Below the pieces are notes generated by a model. That model was not told the DNA's origin and made no database searches. It saw only the letters and a program-made list of their open reading frames with translations. Positions 31,906 to 44,060 of a stretch of 64,000 nt of DNA are shown piece after piece (the stretch's first letter is position 1; each line of letters begins with the position of its first letter). Made by a program: the position numbers and the translations under genes. Source of the stretch: Flabesymbios commensalis (Eukaryota; Annelida; Polychaeta; Terebellida; Flabelligeridae); assembly GCA_964017125.1 (NCBI GenBank), contig OZ024914.1, forward strand, positions 22,936,282 through 23,000,281, given 5' to 3'.

Positions 31906-33971
31906 GTTTTATGTTGGAACAAATTTACAGTTTCAAGTAAAATACAATACAAGATAACAAATCAAAGCCTCTCATTTTAACTCATTTGGTCAACGGTCAG
32001 ATGAGCTTTTGTCATGGCGTATTGTCCGTCGTTCGTCCGTCCACAATTTGCCGAAATCGGTATTGCTCCTAGTATAGAGTTTTGAGTATATTTCATTCAA
32101 ACTTATACATGTTCAACATCCAGTAAACTCAGTCATCCTCAGTGTTTCTTACCAGCCTACACTTATAGAACCAGTTTTTTTCACTTAATCCCCACCATTC
32201 AGGAATATGACACTATATCTGAATTAAAATCCACCTAAATCCGGTGCTATTGTGAACTTGTCCAATAGACATGTAGAAAGTTCAAACCAAAACACCTGCA
32301 ATTACAACGATTCGTGTCTGTACCCCCCTCCCCCTCCTTCATATCCCCCAAATGCGTTGTAGTGTTGGGTAGACCAAAACATGAGTGAAAATCGCCAATA
32401 AAATAATTCTATTTTACAACTAGATTGCCCAAAAAGGCACCATTCAAAGTCTTGTTAGACTGTAGTGTGGGATGAATGTAGTTAACCTCTGCTATTGTTA
32501 CTCTGGGGACTATCCGACCCGAGGATAGCGGAGCTGTGTGAAAGGCTTGTATAGCAAAACCCAAGTGAAGGGAAGCACTCTCAATAACCCACCATTCCCT
32601 ATCACCCACCCTCACATTATCATCTGTACATTAGCAGCCCTCACTGAGGTAGCGCTGATCGGGTAAGCGGAGCGAGTTGCCTGGTCCACGGCTATCACTG
32701 GGGCTGCTTACTGTATTCCACACGGTCCGCCGCCGCCTCCACAGTTATTTGTTTTCAAAATAGCTGCTAATCTATCAATTTCTGCTTGCTTATACTTCAC
32801 ATAGCCATCACATACCACAAAGGAATTGTTTTGGTGACATTTTGATCCCCATATCATCAACCCTTTAATTACTACCGCCACTAATGAAGAAATGCTCGTT
32901 AGCGCGTTTCAGGAAAAAGTTTCCAGCAGATCTTCTTTTTTATTTGGCAAACATGCACAGCAATGTCAGCCAATGACCTGATTAACTTTTGGGAGCAAAC
33001 AATTTTAAAATATCTGTTTAGCGGCCATTTTGAATTTGAGTTGATATTTACGTAACTCAAAAACAGAGCAAAATAGCTGGACCATGCATATAGAACAAAA
33101 TGTAAGGACTCACACAAGGATAACCCATGACAAATTTCGCAGATATAAAATCCAAAAATTTTTTTTTCTCATTATCTCTGGAATTTTGCATAATAGCTAA
33201 AGCGGTAATATAAAATAAACCTTGAGAAAGTTTGCTGATCTATCTCAAATTTAAAATAGCCGAGTGGCGATAACGGAGGGCTGCTTTCGTGTTTGTTTAC
33301 AAACAACTCTTTCTAGTTCATCTCATCAACTAACTGCACTGTTTTTATTGTATTACAATGTCACTTAAATGACTGTTACTGCAGAAAAGTGACGTAAGGC
33401 AACAATTTACAAAATTAAAATTACATGACCTATAATTATGACCATGATTTTTAACTACAATTATTTTTCTCCTTTGCACAATAGCCTACACTCAACATGT
33501 AAATGGTTTTGAAATGTATACCACATGTGTATTCCACTAGCCATTTCTTCTATTTAAAATTACGTATTTATTGTCAAACATTATGTGATTTATTGTAGAT
33601 ATAGAGGGGTTCCAATAAATTGATTAAATAATATTTTTTTCATAGCCGGCATGCATCATTACCACCGGTATATTTACTTGTGAAAGTTGTGACATATGCA
33701 CATACCACTTAGGCCCTACATTCAACAGAAAATATTGCCATAGACCACATAAGATGAGATATTTTGATATTTCTACATGTATATCACTCGTTTTTATAGG
33801 ATCTTTCGAACAACGTACCTCCTATGAAATATAATCACAACTTTCACATCAACAATTTAATGATTCCATGAAACTTTATCAAACCTCATTTAAACTCGGA
33901 AACCCATTGACGTTGATTTAATGTCGCCAATGGGAACTGACAATGGGAACTGACAAATAGCCACCCGCACT

Positions 33972-34144
33972 TTCTGAACATAGGACCTTCTGAACAAATA
34001 TTTCTGAACATAGGACCTTCTGAACATAGAACCTTCTGAATATAGAACCTTCTGAATATAGAACCTTCTGAACAAAGGACCTTCTGAACATAGAACCTTC
34101 TAAACATAGGACCTTCTGAACATAGGACCTTCTGAACATAGAGC
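33972..34144 (-). repeat. 16-bp minisatellite, right arm
   Basis: About ten near-perfect units of AACCTTCTGAACATAG. It reads open in all three - strand frames because 16 bp gives a 48-bp, 16-residue superperiod without a stop; none is a gene. Confidence 0.85.
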
Positions 34145-34510
34145 TGTTTATAGGCCAATAATAAACCACAGCTTATCTCATAGATTTACCCCTGAGTGGC
34201 CTGATCATGCTGATGAAGGAAGGTGGGCATTTCAGGACTAACGACTTGAACTGGAGACAGTGAAGTTGAAGTTGAAATTTTGGTTCAACCTAATTGCGTA
34301 GCCTAGCCCTAGGCCTACTAGGCCTAGTAGACTACTATGTTAACAGGGTTAATACATTATTAAAGCGACACAATCAGGCTAAAATCATATAAAATCGGCG
34401 ATTTTATTTTGGCTTCTTGATATGACCATATGCTGTAGGCTAAACATGTCCATGCCCATGGCATAGGCTAGATAGACCAGGAATTTACTCCCAAAAGGGG
34501 CTTAGAAATC

Positions 34511-37456
34511 AAGTCAGGGGGGACGGAATGTAACAAGCTGTCACCCATTTCTATGTTGTTCCAGGGTCCCTCCTGGTCAATTTAAGCCCATGTGACACTT
34601 GATATTTTAATTTTCCTCATAATTATGACCTATTTTGTGCAAGACGGTCAATATGAATTAGCTGATAATGATTATATGAAAAAAACCCCACGAAATTGTA
34701 AATAAAATTTAATCTAGACTTTCTATAGAATCCTCATAAAAGTATCAAAACGTTCAGATTAATGAACCGCATCATATGAGACAGATGAATCTTGATATCT
34801 TGATTTTTCGCATAAATATTACCTGTTTTGTAAATTTGAGTAAATATGTGTAAATTAGCTACAAGACTCTTATGTATCCTGCCAAAGTTTATTCATTCAC
34901 CCCAGCAGTTACACTTCAAACACACTGCACTTGTGGGCCTACCAGGGGAACCCACCCAGAAAAGTGGCCCTGAAAACCTCGCCACAGCACCACCTCACAA
35001 AGCAGCAACGCCACATTGGCCAATCTGAAGCACACAAGTCTTCGAAGCTTATCTTTGAAGCAAGTCGTGGGATCACATTGGCCCTCAGAGGCCATAAATC
35101 CAATAGCTGACTCTCACATTTGCAGAGCCCAATTCATAAAAGAGCTCCAGGTGGGAATATTCGGACACCTGCAAGTCTCTGTAATTATAGCTTGGTGCTT
35201 TCCACATAGGTTTTAATTTTATAAAAGGCATAGGACAGAATGTTACGACTCAGTTCTACTCATAATTTGGGTTAAGAGCTCTATATTTGGGCCGAATACA
35301 CCTGAGAACAACGTGATGACTAAATTGTACAATCGCATCGTCAGTGAATAAGCATGGGCAGAGCAGCGCAGACTTACCAAGAAGCATGAAATTTGAAACA
35401 GGCTTCTAAACAAGTAGTAGGGCCTACTATATTTTGATGATGACTGTGCAATTGTGGCACTGTACATTTGGTGAATGCACCAGAAAATGCAAACTCTGTG
35501 AACTTCAGGTAAAAACTGACTGGGCATAATACATGCAGTTAGTCCTAATATTATTCTCCATGTTGCGACATGTTGCTGTGGTTTGCCTAACATGATCATA
35601 CCAAATATACACCCTGGGGTACTGTTTATGCTGCTGACACAGACCAGCTAGAAAAATCTTACCCAGATATAGCAGCAGTTCAGAGTCGGTCTTGGAAAAT
35701 GTAAACAAAGCAGGGAAAGACCTAATTGGCACAACATAGTCAAACAGTGCAAGAGATCCATCTTTGACTTGGAAACTGATGACACATACAACTCCCTCTT
35801 CCAACAAGCAACTTCGAAAGTCAAGAGTCAGAGTGCACTTGCTGAACAGATTGTGCAATTCCCAATCTCGATCCCGTGAAATGATTAATGAACTACACAC
35901 GCAGTGTCAACAAATACCACGATCTATTGGTACTATACATCTCAAGTTTGCCTGAGGTTTATGCCATGTTCACAATCAAACACAGGGATGAGGAACATTG
36001 GACAAATATATGCTTTGCTGTTTTAACTCTACTACAGTTATGCTTTTTTTCAACCAGCGGTATGTATTTCAAATTCATGGACGATCTGTTGGGCTGTGTC
36101 CACATAACACTTACGTGACACTGGTGAGAAAGTGATCCCAGCCTCATTTTTTAAGCCAATGTTAAGTTCAATGCTTTACCGACACAATGCTGTTTGGAGG
36201 ACCAAAATATCAGCCATGTGTGCGGCTTCAAGCACATATTGCTTGCCCCAGACAGGAATCACCAATTAAAAATGGTTTGTAGGTCTACGAGGATCCTGAG
36301 ACTGGCAAACTGTATCCAAAGTTGATTGTGACTGATCTTACAGATATTTTAATCCGTCGGGAGCTCGCCCTACCTTACTCCTAGGACTAGTATCAAACGT
36401 CCAGGGATGGTGGGTCACAGGATGATAATAGTAGATACTTGAGCAGTAAGTGGCACACAACTCTCTTAGGCACAGCGACGTTTTATTCATTCATTACAGC
36501 AGGTGCACCTCACACTAGACTCGATGGCTCTCCAACCATATCGCTTGTTTAAGTGATTACACGAGTAGCTAAATTATGTCGGCCAATCCGATACACACCA
36601 GCTTTCAAGGCGAATCTACTAAAACCTCCGCGGGATTCCATTGGTTCTCAGCACACACCTGTTTAATCATCAGGCCTGCATTATAATCATAGACTCATAG
36701 ATATGATACAGATATGAGTTATGATGTTGATATCTCATGTTCGCATATTATCTACATTTTTGCCTTGATCACAACAAATATGAGACAAAGTAATAAATTT
36801 TATATAAAGAACCCTTGCATAATACATTAATATTTGGTAGCATGTGAGACATGAAAGTTTTCTATTCCAAAATTTCACATAATTATATATTTTTGTCTTT
36901 ATCGTTTTGCCTTTATTGTAATACTATGATGTGGCTCACTAATCTGCACATTTTGATACCTTTGTTAATGCTCTAGCTATTTTAGTGAAAATTATATTGA
37001 TGACTTTGTTGTTTTTGCTGTACAATCGGATAAATCGTATTAATTCTCGTTAACAAAGCAAGTCATAATTATTAAATATTTTGCCTATTTTCACCCAGAA
37101 AAGGGTCCTGACAAAACACTTAAATGTTTGACAGCATGTAACCATGTTAGTCAGGTTTCAAGGTTTTTATCTAAGTGATATTCATGAAATTACAACTTTT
37201 TTCTGATATATTTTTAGGTCTTTTACACTACAAAAAACATGATGGCTCTAGTAATTCTAGGTATAATTATATTTACAATTTCGTGTTTTTTTCATATAAT
37301 CAGCTATTAATTTGTATTGACCGGCTTTCACAAAATAGGTCATAATTATGAGGAAAATCAAAATAACAAGTGTCATATGGGCCTAAATTTACCAGTAGGG
37401 ACCCTGGAACGGAAAATAAATGGGTGACAGCTTGTAACATTCCGTCCCCCTGACTT
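34511..37456. mobile_element. DNA element with about 190-bp terminal inverted repeats
   Basis: AAGTCAGGGGGGACGGAATG at the left is mirrored by CATTCCGTCCCCCTGACTT at the right. The match continues inward through AAGCTGTCACCCATTT, TCCAGGGTCCCT, CCTCATAATTATGACCTATTTTGTG, and ends near TTTCGTG/CACGAAATTGTAAAT. The interior has partial frames (35243-36120, both strands) that I cannot assign to a transposase. Superfamily unknown; no target duplication seen. Confidence 0.7.
35243..36170. other. Unassigned reading frames inside the 2.9-kb element
   Basis: Several frames of 60-130 codons overlap on both strands. The + strand has SIFDLETDDTYNSLFQQATS near 35750-35815 and EVYAMFTIKHRDEEHW near 35950-36000, which look more protein-like than the - strand. 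It may be decayed transposase coding, but no catalytic motif was identified. Confidence 0.25.
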
Positions 37457-37624
37457 TATTTTTTGTGCATTATATTTAAATCTAAGAACGGCAATTGAAG
37501 GTTTTTTTTTATTTTTGTGTTGCGCATTTACCAGTTAGGCATTTACCAGATATAGAGACGAAATTCCCGATTTCTTATTTCGGTCATGTATGTCTGGAAA
37601 TAAGAAATACCCCGTTGTCAAAGG

Positions 37625-37980
37625 TGACAAAGGTCAATTTGAAAGTCAAATATGTATTTTTTTTTATAAATTAAGATTGGAACAAATGTAATACCTCTTT
37701 TTTTTGTGTAATTTTCATTGGACAATCCATTTCTGATATAACTTTAATGATTTAATGTCATCTCTAAGGTCAAAAGGTCAATTTCAAGGTCATTTTTTTC
37801 AAAATATGATTTTTAACAAAAATAATTGGAAGACGTAATATTTCTTTTTAGTGTGATTTTGACTTGAAAATCCATTTCTGATATTATGTTGCCTTGTTGG
37901 TGATTCAATGTCATCTTCAAGGTCAAAGGGTCAATAACCATGATAACAAGGTCAAAAACGATTTTTTATTATCAAAAACA
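37625..37980. repeat. About 150-bp tandem repeat with AGGTCA half-sites
   Basis: Units carry AAGGTCAAAAGGTCAATTT (37770s), CAAGGTCAAAGGGTCAAT (37920s) and a weaker AAAGGTGACAAAGGTCAATT (37620s), each followed by TTTCTGATAT and a T-rich stretch. Another unit resumes after the LINE at 40880-40970 (CAAGGTCAAAAGGTAAATTT). The LINE therefore inserted into this array. Confidence 0.75.
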
Positions 37981-37984
37981 AATA

Positions 37985-40518
37985 AGTGGATGGATCACAT
38001 CTGAATTACTTGATAATATCAGGGCAAGAGAGCAAGCCCTTAAAACTTTTCGGACAAATAAAACTGAAGAAAATTATAAATATTTTTGTAGCCTGAGAAA
38101 CAGGGTCTAGTACAACATAAAGAAGGTTAAAAGAGACTATTTTTACAACAAAATTTCAGAATGCAAGAATTCATCTACAGACAGATGGAAAGCTGTGAAA
38201 TCTCTGGGTTTTCCTAAATTAAAGAGCAGTGTAAAATGTATAGGTTTATTATCTGAAGACAAACTCACTTTTGATAAAAAGACTGTTGCAAATATTTGTT
38301 TACACTTTTTTTTACAACTGTTGCAGCTAGTCTCGTTGGCAAACTACCAAACATAACTGGTGGTTATGCTGGAAAAATTGTTTCTAATTATTACCAGAAT
38401 AAAGGTGCTAAACAAAACTCTTTTAAATTTTCTCCTGTAGGAGAGGAATCTTGACATTTTAAAATCTGTACATAGCTTGAATGTTAGTAAAGCTAATGGT
38501 CTGGATGGTTACTCAAGTGTGGGGCAAATCAAATATCTAGTGCAATAGCACATATTAAAAATGTATCTTTATATTCAGGCCGTATACCCGATGATAAGAA
38601 AAAATCAAAGTCAGAACCAGGAAATTACAGGCCTGTTTCTATTTTAACTGTAATGTAAAAAATTCTAGAAAAAACTGTACACAAACAGTTAGAAAATTAT
38701 TTAAGATCTGAAAAAATTACTGTATGATTATCAATCAGGATTTAGGAATTCTTATTCCACTGATTCTTGTTTAACACACCTGACACACCAAATCAGATTT
38801 GACATGGACAAAGACAAATATATACTGGCATGTTCATGATCGACCTTCAAAAAGCTTTTGATACTGTCGATCATGACATAATGTTGAATAAACTGAAAGC
38901 TATTGCTCTTTCAAAATCTTGGTTCTCATCATATTTAAAAAATAGATTTCAGAAGACTGAAGTTGATGGTATTTTTTCTGATCCCATGGTGGTTCCCTGT
39001 GGAGTACTGCAGGGATCCATCTTGGGACTATTACTATTCCTAATTCATGTAAACGATATGGAGGCAGCTGTATCATGTAGATCAATTATTTATGCTGATG
39101 ATTCAGCATTATTGGTATCGGTGTCTGTCATAGAGGAAACTTTTGGACATGAACTGACTTACTTTCCTAAGTGAATGGCTAGTGGATAATAACCTATCGA
39201 TTCACTTAAGAAAGACCAAAAGTATTCTTTTTGGTTCAAATAAGAAAATACACTAGCAGTCCACTATGAAAATCATATGTGGAGACAATGAAGTTGCTGC
39301 CAAAGATAATGTGAGATACCTGGAAGTTAGCCTAGACCAGTCACTGCCCAGGAGGAAAATATATAGCAGGAAGTACTTAAAAAAGGGGAAACTCTAGACG
39401 CAAATTTCTATGGAGACAGGCTAAATATTTGAATTGAAATTCTGGGAAACTTTGGGCTACATCTTTAATTTTATGTCATTTTGTTTATGCCTGATCCGCA
39501 TGGTTTGAGGGTCTCCAGGTCAACTTGAAAAAAATATACAAATTTTGCAAAACAAAACTATAAGATTTGTTCTAGGCTACCCCCTAGGTCTCATATTGGC
39601 ATAAAAGAGTTCACTTTGTTGCACTGGATCCCAGTCTGTCAGGGGGTTAAACAACTCAAGCTAAACATTATGTATCGAATTGTCCATGGAAATGCCCCTC
39701 AATATTTAAAGCGGCATATTTCCATGGTCAATGATCAACATTCTTTTTTCACCAGAAATGGTATTCTATCAATTGTTTTACCCCACATAAAATCATCGGG
39801 GAAAAAGACATTTCGATTCTCAGCCGGTAAGTTATGGAATGCACTTCCAGTTTCTCTGAGATCAGCAGAAGACTTACTTTCGTTTAAGAAAGGAGTCAAT
39901 AAGCATCTCAGAGAGGAGCTAATTACTGAAGCTCGGAGAGATTTTCATTTCTATTAATCATATTTACAATCAAACAGCCTTATAAATATAGGCGGGTATG
40001 TTTGCCAATTTATGTGCTCTAGAGATTATAAGGCCATTTTATTTAGCTCGTTTTTTACATATATGTTTTTACTTAATTTATAACAAGCAGAGTCTGGGAA
40101 TTACTCCACAAACCCTTGTAAATAATAAGGGTTCTAGAGTGTATATTATCATAAATAAAATATATTTCATCATATGCACTATTTATATACTTTCAAAATC
40201 ATTTCCTATTTCGTCTAGTCGAGGCAGTTTCTGCCTGTGTTTTTGTAAAAATGCTATGACTTTCCTAGTCAACAGTTTATCTCTGATATAACTGAGTATT
40301 TATTGAAAGTATAAAAATAACTTGCTCTTGTCGCCGCCATTCTGGAACAACATATAGGGACCACTGTGGAAATAAGTGACCTGCACCAGGATATTTTTCA
40401 GTGTTTTTATCCCTGGTGTTCGGACAGTTCCTGAATAGTGATCACATTTGTATTTTGAATGCATAATGTATTTATCATATTTGATGTTAACCCTATTTTA
40501 TGTGAATGCTGAATAAAT
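37985..40518 (+). mobile_element. LINE (CR1/L2/Rex1-like group), 5'-truncated and decayed
   Basis: ORF2 remnants in order: WITSELLDNIRAREQALKTF (37991-), a linker with an in-frame stop at about 38108, KRDYFYNKI and WKAVKSLG (38130-38220), RT with FMIDLQKAFDTVDHD, PCGVLQGSILG, and the catalytic YADD (39091-39102), then LHWIPVCQGVKQLKLN and AGKLWNALPVSLR ending at 39957. Several stops and frameshifts separate these. The endonuclease is absent. The 3' UTR runs to about 40518, then directly into (CCAT)n. Assignment within LINEs is tentative. Confidence 0.8.
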
Positions 40519-40858
40519 CCATCCATCCATCCATCCATCCATCCATCCATCCATCCATCCATCCATCCATCCATCCATCCATCCATCCATCCATCCATCC
40601 ATCCATCCATCCATCCATCCATCCATCCATCCATCCATCCATCCATCCATCCATCCATCCATCCATCCATCCATCCATCCATCCATCCATCCATCCATCC
40701 ATCCATCCATCCATCCATCCATCCATCCATCCATCCATCCATACACCCATCCACCCACCCACCCACCCATCCATCCATCCATCCATCCATCCATCCATCC
40801 ATCCATCCATCCATCCATCCATCCATCCATCCATCCATCTATCTATCTATCTATCTTT
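40518..40858 (+). repeat. (CCAT)n microsatellite, then (CTAT)n
   Basis: About 320 bp of CCAT tetramers, with an ACCC-variant patch at 40741-40768, then five CTAT units. It starts exactly at the LINE 3' end. The long IHPS and MDGW frames are artefacts of this tetramer repeat. Confidence 0.97.
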
Positions 40859-41049
40859 CTATTGTGGTAGTTCTTTTTGTTGAGTGAAAACTCATTTTTG
40901 ATATTATTTAAATGGTTCAAGGACATTGTCAAGGTCAAAAGGTAAATTTTAAAGTCCATTTTAGAAAATATAACTTCTTTATGTGTTACTAGAGACCTTA
41001 TAGAGGAACTTGGTAAAAAATTGATTGTCCTCTCGTTGTTCGAGGTCAA

Positions 41050-41698
41050 TATACAAGTAGGCCTACACTAATGCCCTGTGCTATTTCTTGGTACAACACC
41101 AGAAAATAGTAACTTACAATCTGCCGGCCACTAATAAAAAGGTACGGCTTGTATTGGCAAACATTCACATTTAGTTCCTTCAAATCCATGTGCTTAAATT
41201 AAAGATTAGTCTAAATTTAGGAATCAATCATAATACATAAAATATAAACAGGCTGAAACATAACATAATTGTGTCATCACACTTTGGTGTTTTCATGTGA
41301 AATATATGTTACATAAGGGGTTGTGACAGATTGCTTATATAGTTTTTTATGCTCTTATCAATTTTTCACAAAAAAATGTTATTAGTTTAGTAAAAAAGTA
41401 AGTTGAAATTGGGCCCGAAGTTCAACATTTTCCCAAATTGTGAGACCTACACTCTCTTGGCGCAGTATTATGTCTATTATGATACACCAAAATGATGTGC
41501 AGTCAACTCAAGTATTACAAATAAATCATTTTAAAAGAGAATAATAATATGTAAGTGTGGTGGATTGCTCAAGACACCTTTGTGTGACTTCCGCTGCGTA
41601 GACACTCTCTGCGCATGCCCACACAGTCACGTGACTTTTTGACTTGTCAGGGATGCCTAATATATGGGGATGCTTAATATTCGTTGACACCGGCATAT
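41050..41698. other. No gene recognised
   Basis: AT-rich, then a short GC-richer patch around 41580-41640 containing CGCATGCCC and CACGTGAC. Nothing else assignable. Confidence 0.35.
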
Positions 41699-41830
41699 GA
41701 GGGGATGAGTTGATATGGGTGTTGACGGGCTGGGGATGAGTTGGTTATAGCTGTTGGAGGGCTGGGGATGAGTTGGTTATAGCTGTTGGAGGGCTGGGGA
41801 TGAGTTGGTCATGTGCGTCATGAGTTGGTA
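41699..41830 (+). repeat. GGGATGAGTTGG minisatellite, first cluster
   Basis: About 36-bp units (GGGGATGAGTTGGTTATAGC plus TGTTGGAGGGCT) repeated three to four times. The same word recurs in a second cluster at 43439-43577. Confidence 0.8.
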
Positions 41831-43035
41831 TTAATTTGTCTTTAATGATATTTGATTATTTTTTATGATGATCACTTAAATGTATAAGATATGTTTTAAA
41901 ATCTGACTTGAATAAAATATAATTTAAGCATAACAAGATCGTTCTTGTGATAATAACAGAAGAATAACAGAATACAGTGTTTAAAAACGTATATTATATA
42001 TTATTTGCTGTTGTTATTTTGCCAGTCTATTTTTATAAATAGTTAATAAATCTTGATATATAATTTCATGGTTAACCCTTTAAGTCTTTAGCACGGCTAT
42101 ATGTTACTTTAGGGGTTATCACGTATTACTTCCACAAATATTTTATATTTCTCAATGACTATGGTTTACTTATAATATCAAACATCAGATATTGCAAGAG
42201 ATATAATTCTTGATATATATTTAGCTGACATTACTGATAATAATGTTTTTCTTTCTGTTTCCCGTAAATGTGAAGGATTAGTTTTTTTAATTAATAAACC
42301 TTTACTGATATATAGTTACCTTTTTATTTCTGTTCCTCGTAACTAGGGTGTCGGCGGATTAATTGTTTAATTAAATACATATAATAAAATATAATTGTGA
42401 TTGTACTGGTTATTGTTCGTGATCAAGATTTGTGAAGGGTAACAGGGTGATGAGATATACTGCTTATTTGTTATTTAATATCAGATAAACAGATATACCG
42501 GGTTTGTCACTTGTTCATTTGCTATAATATACTAAAATTGAAATCGTATCTGACCCATTGAACGCATTAGATTTTCGTTGACATTTCGCGAAGATAAGTG
42601 GAGTGAATTATGCCTAATCAAAGACTCACAACACATCAAAGCCGTTGAGATTTCAAGAGCTGCTCTCGCTGACAGGGCTGAATTAGCACAAAAATCCTCA
42701 TCACAACACCTGAGGTGAAAGGGGTGGAGCGGGTGAGTTCACCAAAGACTCACAACTCATCCAAGCCGTTAACATTTCACGGCTCTAGCTGTTAGTTCAC
42801 AGTTAGACCCCTGAATATATTTTAATATTGTCATTAAATATGGACGGTATTGTTAAAAGATATTTTTGTTAAGTAACTGTTATTGCAAATAATTGAATCA
42901 CATTTAATCTTATTGTTAAAAGATATTTGTGTTAAGTAACGGCTAAGTACTGCTAGAAGGCCTTCCGTAAACAATTGGAATCTCTATAATTACGACCATA
43001 GAAAGAGCTTATTTATCATATATACATATAATCAT
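41831..43035. other. AT-rich spacer between minisatellite clusters
   Basis: No gene. Two inverted forms of the minisatellite word (GACTCACAACTCATCCAAGCCGTT near 42750 in shortened form ACTCACAACTCATC, and a weaker one near 42625) suggest the spacer and clusters are one decayed element. Confidence 0.35.
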
Positions 43036-43330
43036 ATGACCTGCTATTTTTAGTTGTATGGTAATATGTTTATATTTTATAAGATTTTTTAAAATAAATT
43101 ATATGTTTTATGTATATTATGTATATTTATAGTTTTAGTATCATGTGACCTGCTATCTTTAGGTTAATGTTAATATGTCTACATGCTATAGGGCGTAATA
43201 TTTTTAAAATGAATTATATGTTTTAAATATATTATGTATATTTCATGTTTTATAATCATGCGACCTGGTATTTTTAATTTAATGTTAATATGTCTACATA
43301 TTATATATATTTTTTTTAATAAAATATATT
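43036..43330. repeat. About 110-bp tandem repeat, three units
   Basis: GACCTGCTATTTTTA-type boxes at 43038, 43147 and 43262 (spacings 109 and 115), each followed by TTAATATGTCTACAT and AATTATATGTTTTA. A further piece lies at about 43605-43650. Confidence 0.7.
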
Positions 43331-43438
43331 GTTTCTAACAATAAATATGTTTTTATTACACTCCCAAAGTAGTCTAATGGCTGCCCGTAGAGACAACTTT
43401 AAAACAGATCATATCAGCCTACAATATGGTCTTGAATT

Positions 43439-43577
43439 AGGGATGAGTTGGTAACACTTGGCCGATGGCTGGGGATGAGTTGGTAAAGCCTTCACGGCCG
43501 TTGGGGTTGAGTTGGTCTACCCGGGTGTGAGCTGTTGTTGAGTTGGTATGGGGGATGAGTTGGTATGGGGGATGAGT
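43439..43577 (+). repeat. GGGATGAGTTGG minisatellite, second cluster
   Basis: GATGAGTTGGTAA, GATGAGTTGGTAAAGCC, TTGAGTTGGTCTACC and GGGGGATGAGTTGGTATG in succession; same core word as 41699-41830, same orientation. Confidence 0.75.
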
Positions 43578-43858
43578 GGACTGCCATTGTATGGTAGGCC
43601 CTAATATGTTTACATTTCATAAGATTTTTTTTAAATAAATTATATGATCACCAAAATGATCCTCGCGTCATCCTGGTAATTTTGATACCTCATATAGTAG
43701 TTTTCACCCCAAACTTAACCCCAAAATATGTGATTTCACCTTTGTCGCAGAAGCGAAAAAAAACAAATAAGGCGATTTCTCCAAATCTGACAGAAATATG
43801 TGCCAAAGAAAAAGATGTATAACAATAATCAAGTTTAATACTGTGGGGTGAACAAGTA

Positions 43859-44060
43859 CAGGGGCGGATCTATGATTTTGAAAAAGGAGGGGGCGTGGGG
43901 GGTTCAGGGTCCCACCCCTAATATTTTTTGGCATATTTACGCCAATTTATGGGACTTTTTAAAGAATTTGGCGCAAAAAGAAATGGGCGTGCACGCGTTC
44001 CCATGCACCTGCCTGGGAACAATTAACTGGCCCGGGGGGGGGGGGGGGTACTGGAATCAG
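43859..44060. repeat. GGGGCGGATCTATG-type dispersed repeat with poly-G
   Basis: Starts AGGGGCGGATCTATGATTT, contains GGAGGGGGCGTGGGG and a 15-G run near 44035. Like 30176-30354, a repeat type that yields false glycine/proline-rich frames. Confidence 0.45.

Larger units (their letters stand above)
31629..34144. mobile_element. Foldback element with arms of 16-bp tandem repeats
   Basis: Left arm 31629-31905 is made of TTCAGAAGGTYCTATR units; right arm 33972-34144 is the same unit inverted (CCTTCTGAACATAGRA). Outer ends GCTCTATGTTCAGAAGG and CCTTCTGAACATAGAGC match exactly. The 2-kb interior has no recognised protein; it includes a TTTGGTCAACGGTCAGATGAGC/GTCCGTCGTTCGTCC repeat common in marine invertebrates. 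Architecture resembles the sea urchin TU foldback transposons, whose arms are 15-bp tandem repeats. Confidence 0.6.
34370..37612. repeat. Family A MITE interrupted by a 2.9-kb element
   Basis: Left part 34370-34470 (CAGGCTAAAATCATA, AAATCGGCGATTTTATT, TATGACCATATGCTGTA) and a further part at 37490-37612 (GTGTTGCGCATTTACCAG, GATATAGAGACGAAATTCCC) are successive segments of one family A copy, parted by 34511-37456. Confidence 0.65.

Noticed and set aside
40407-40883. Long repetitive frames (IHPS and MDGW types) on both strands
   Set aside because: They are translations of the (CCAT)n microsatellite, not genes.
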